From NCBI GenBank assembly GCA_049999805.1, contig JBNGIO010006239.1, forward strand, positions 90,743 through 154,742: 64,000 bases of DNA, written 5' to 3'. Position 1 is the first letter of the stretch. Each line of letters begins with the position of its first letter. The stretch comes from Folioceros fuciformis. Lineage: Eukaryota > Anthocerotophyta > Anthocerotopsida > Anthocerotales. Position numbers and translations under genes: made by a program. Positions 62,238 to 64,000 of this stretch are shown here, piece after piece. The notes beneath the pieces are model-generated. The model made no database searches. It was not told the DNA's origin and saw only the letters and a list, made by a program, of their open reading frames with translations.

Positions 62238-62253
62238 CTTTGCAAAGAGCATT
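62238..62253. repeat. Target-site duplication, right copy (16 bp)
   Basis: Exact repeat of 60813-60828. Confidence 0.9.
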
Positions 62254-62490
62254 GGCCAATGCAGTTTTTAGATTAGTAACAAGCGCAGGTCAAGCGGCTT
62301 CTTTACCACCGCTGGTAAGTAGGCCTTTTGTTATTCCACATCATAACATTTTATGAGCCGTAGGTAGTTTTTTAGAATGATGTTCGAAGGGGCTAGTACC
62401 CCTTTTAGCCTTAGGCTTGCTCAGGTTGCTCCTTCAATCTTTAGAGTAGATGGGACTTTCCATCTCTTTTTTAAGAATAGAAAATAATCG

Positions 62491-63497
62491 TTCCTTTGAT
62501 GTCCATGTTGCTATTTGCAAGCACTTTACGTGATGTGAATGTTGAGAATTAGCAAGGATGAATACATTTGGAGCTTCCAATTTCTGATAATTTTAGTATG
62601 ATACATGTTTAGAAAAAAATTATGTTTTATAAAATTTAGGGTAGTCTTTGTTGCACAACCACAAGTATGCATAATTTTGCAAAGTGGCACTAAATAGTGC
62701 CCATGAATTTGTAATAATATGGTCTTAAATTCTATCATTGTATGTCATTCACATAAATATTTCCTTTTTATTTTCCAAAAAAAAATGTTCTTTACATGTG
62801 CAAGACTGACATGAAGAACATTTTTGCCCTTAAATGCCTCCACAATCAACTAATTGTTATATCAATTATTTGATTCTTACAATTCAATCATTTTTTTTCT
62901 CTTTCGACATTTGAGAGGCTTTGTATTAATCTGCTCGTGAGTCCACGTGCACACCGGGAGCCCATTGTTGCCTACAAATATGCACTAGTGACGCACAAGT
63001 GCATACAATTGGCCACCCATAGTTCATGGGTACATATGATTGTGTGTAAAGACCTTGGCATGGGTACTCTTACGTGCCATGAGCAAGCTGGTGTGCCTAG
63101 GTGTGTGCCAAGAGCTGGCTGGCGCAGGATAGAACAAGATAGGATAGTCCATTGAAACCTCATTTGCAAACTTGGCTGGCAAATTGTGTTTGGTATGATT
63201 CTAAGTAGAAGCTAGTCCCTTAATTGAAATGCCCTCTACCAGGTTATTGTATCTTTTCTTACATAATACAGCCTCCTCTTTACTTTTACAAACTCACTTT
63301 AACTTAACTTAGTTTATATTCGTTTAACTTAATATAATATAATTTAATATAATACAAAATTTTGTGGTGACCTAACAACTGCATAGGTTATCATAATTTT
63401 GCCTACCACTATAACCCCAAGCTAAATTTTTTCTAGCTTATCTTACTATGTTGCTAATTCTCTCTTGCCTTTCCTTGGCTTTTGGCTTGTCTAACCA
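62491..63497. other. AT-rich intergenic region
   Basis: No gene, transposon domain or clear repeat is recognised. The last part may hold the 3' UTR of the kinase gene. Confidence 0.4.
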
Positions 63498-64000
63498 TTA
63501 GAACCTTTGCTCAAGAGGAGGAAGGTTTTTAAAGAGGTGTGAAGCCAAATAATCACGGGATCGTGCTTTCTTAAAGAATGGGTGTTGTAGCAAAGAACTT
63601 GCTGTGCACCTTTCCTTGGGCTCCTTTACTAGACATCGTTTTATCATGTCTTGGAACTCCAAAGAGAAGTTGGATTCCTCTAGATGAGGAGGAGAGTTAA
63701 TGATGGTTCCTTGTAAAATATCCATTGGTCCTAAGTTTGCACCAGGAACCTTCCCTTGTGCTAATTCTATGGCTGTGATGCCAAACGACCATAAATCAGC
63801 TTTGAAGTTGTAGGGAGGTATAGTAGGTTGTAGGATGACTTCAGGAGCCATCCAACAAACAGAGCCAGTAAACTCTGAAAAGGCTACCGCATTAGGTGTT
63901 GCGATTGCTGATGATCCGAAGTCTGCAAGCTTCACATCGCCTCTACCACTTAACAAGATGTTACCTGATTTCACATCTCGATGTATAATGCCTTGTGAGT
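63498..64000 (-). CDS. STE20/FRAY-type protein kinase, C-terminal part (partial)
   Basis: The minus-strand frame is open from the window edge to a stop at 63498, about 167 codons. It enters at SQGIIHRDVKSGNILL (catalytic loop), then KLADFGSSA (DFG), GSVCWMAPEV (activation segment end, APE), FKADLWSFGITAIELAQGK, MIKRCLVKEPKERCTASSLL and HPFFKKARSRDYL. The subfamily end LPPLEQRF matches plant FRAY/BLUS1-like (OSR1/SPAK-related) kinases. The frame stops right after the kinase domain, so the regulatory C-terminal region of those kinases is absent or lies beyond an unrecognised splice. No intron interrupts the visible half, although related plant genes have many. The N-lobe is outside the window. 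Confidence 0.85.
   Translation of the reverse strand, partial: SQGIIHRDVKSGNILLSGRGDVKLADFGSSAIATPNAVAFSEFTGSVCWMAPEVILQPTIPPYNFKADLWSFGITAIELAQGKVPGANLGPMDILQGTIINSPPHLEESNFSLEFQDMIKRCLVKEPKERCTASSLLQHPFFKKARSRDYLASHLFKNLPPLEQRF

Larger units (their letters stand above)
59700..62490 (+). mobile_element. RT-element copy (B), split by a LINE insertion
   Basis: The plus strand reads KKFDNQVMQALRDIIG near 59785 (RT C-terminal region, matching copy A), a 100-N gap (about 59863-59962), a Cys-rich and RHDAVREV-like region near 60300-60400, and DVVVTNPTRDSI with FIPLTIETHRAIGKDF near 60525-60710. This Cys/RHD/DVxVTxP order is what I recall at the C-terminus of a group of RT proteins from algae and invertebrates. 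The 3' tail resumes at 62254 after the minus-strand LINE and ends near 62490 (ACTTTCCATCTCTTTTTTAA). The 5' part is missing. Confidence 0.7.

Overview
The window is nuclear DNA of a land plant. It holds spliced plant genes with short introns (mostly about 50-160 bp), a plastid and a mitochondrial ribosomal protein gene, a PPR-DYW editing factor, decayed Ty1/copia and non-LTR retroelements, and AT-rich intergenic DNA with minisatellites and assembly gaps (runs of 10 or 100 N). The best lineage clue is the PPR protein: its DYW domain has KP where most have PG and ends in GRP instead of DYW. That DYW:KP class is known from hornworts, lycophytes and ferns, not from mosses, liverworts or seed plants. 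Short introns and about one gene per 7 kb fit a compact genome such as a hornwort; this is inference.

Layout. 1-8.1 kb: the first exon of a LEO1/VIP4-like PAF1-complex gene (minus), an F-box gene (plus) and a 13-exon plastoglobule kinase gene of the ABC1K3 type (minus). 8.1-16.6 kb: repeats, a decayed copia RT/RNase H on the plus strand, and a longer decayed copia element on the minus strand with Gag, protease, integrase, RT and a primer-binding site. 16.6-22.5 kb: plastid ribosomal protein L3 and mitochondrial ribosomal protein L9 genes, head to head with 126 bp between start codons, then a 14-exon FIGL1 AAA-ATPase gene carrying an internal duplication that made an extra exon. 23.3-29.5 kb: a PPR-DYW:KP pseudogene (plus) and its intact 1011-residue relative (minus), tail to tail; the intact protein has two OSB-type PDF motifs before its PPR tract. 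30-39 kb: repeats, including two copies of an unrecognised element with a 217-codon ORF, plus copia remnants. 39.1-42.2 kb: a 14-exon Golgi class I alpha-mannosidase gene (MNS1/2 type). 42.8-52.6 kb: a decayed RT element with an ADD catalytic motif, then long minisatellites. 52.6-55 kb: a 9-exon peroxisomal polyamine oxidase gene (PAO2/3/4 type). 57-62.5 kb: two more copies of the RT element, one split by a LINE fragment with a 16-bp target duplication. 63.5-64 kb: the C-terminal part of a STE20/FRAY-type kinase, cut by the window edge.

No operon-like logic is expected. Four genes serve organelles (ABC1K3, L3, L9, PPR) and the peroxisome is represented by PAO. Exon boundaries were placed by reading GT/AG borders and reading-frame continuity against remembered family sequences; no alignment was run. 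The strongest candidates for something new are the PDF-PPR-DYW:KP fusion protein with its inverted pseudogene, and the unrecognised repeat ORF family.
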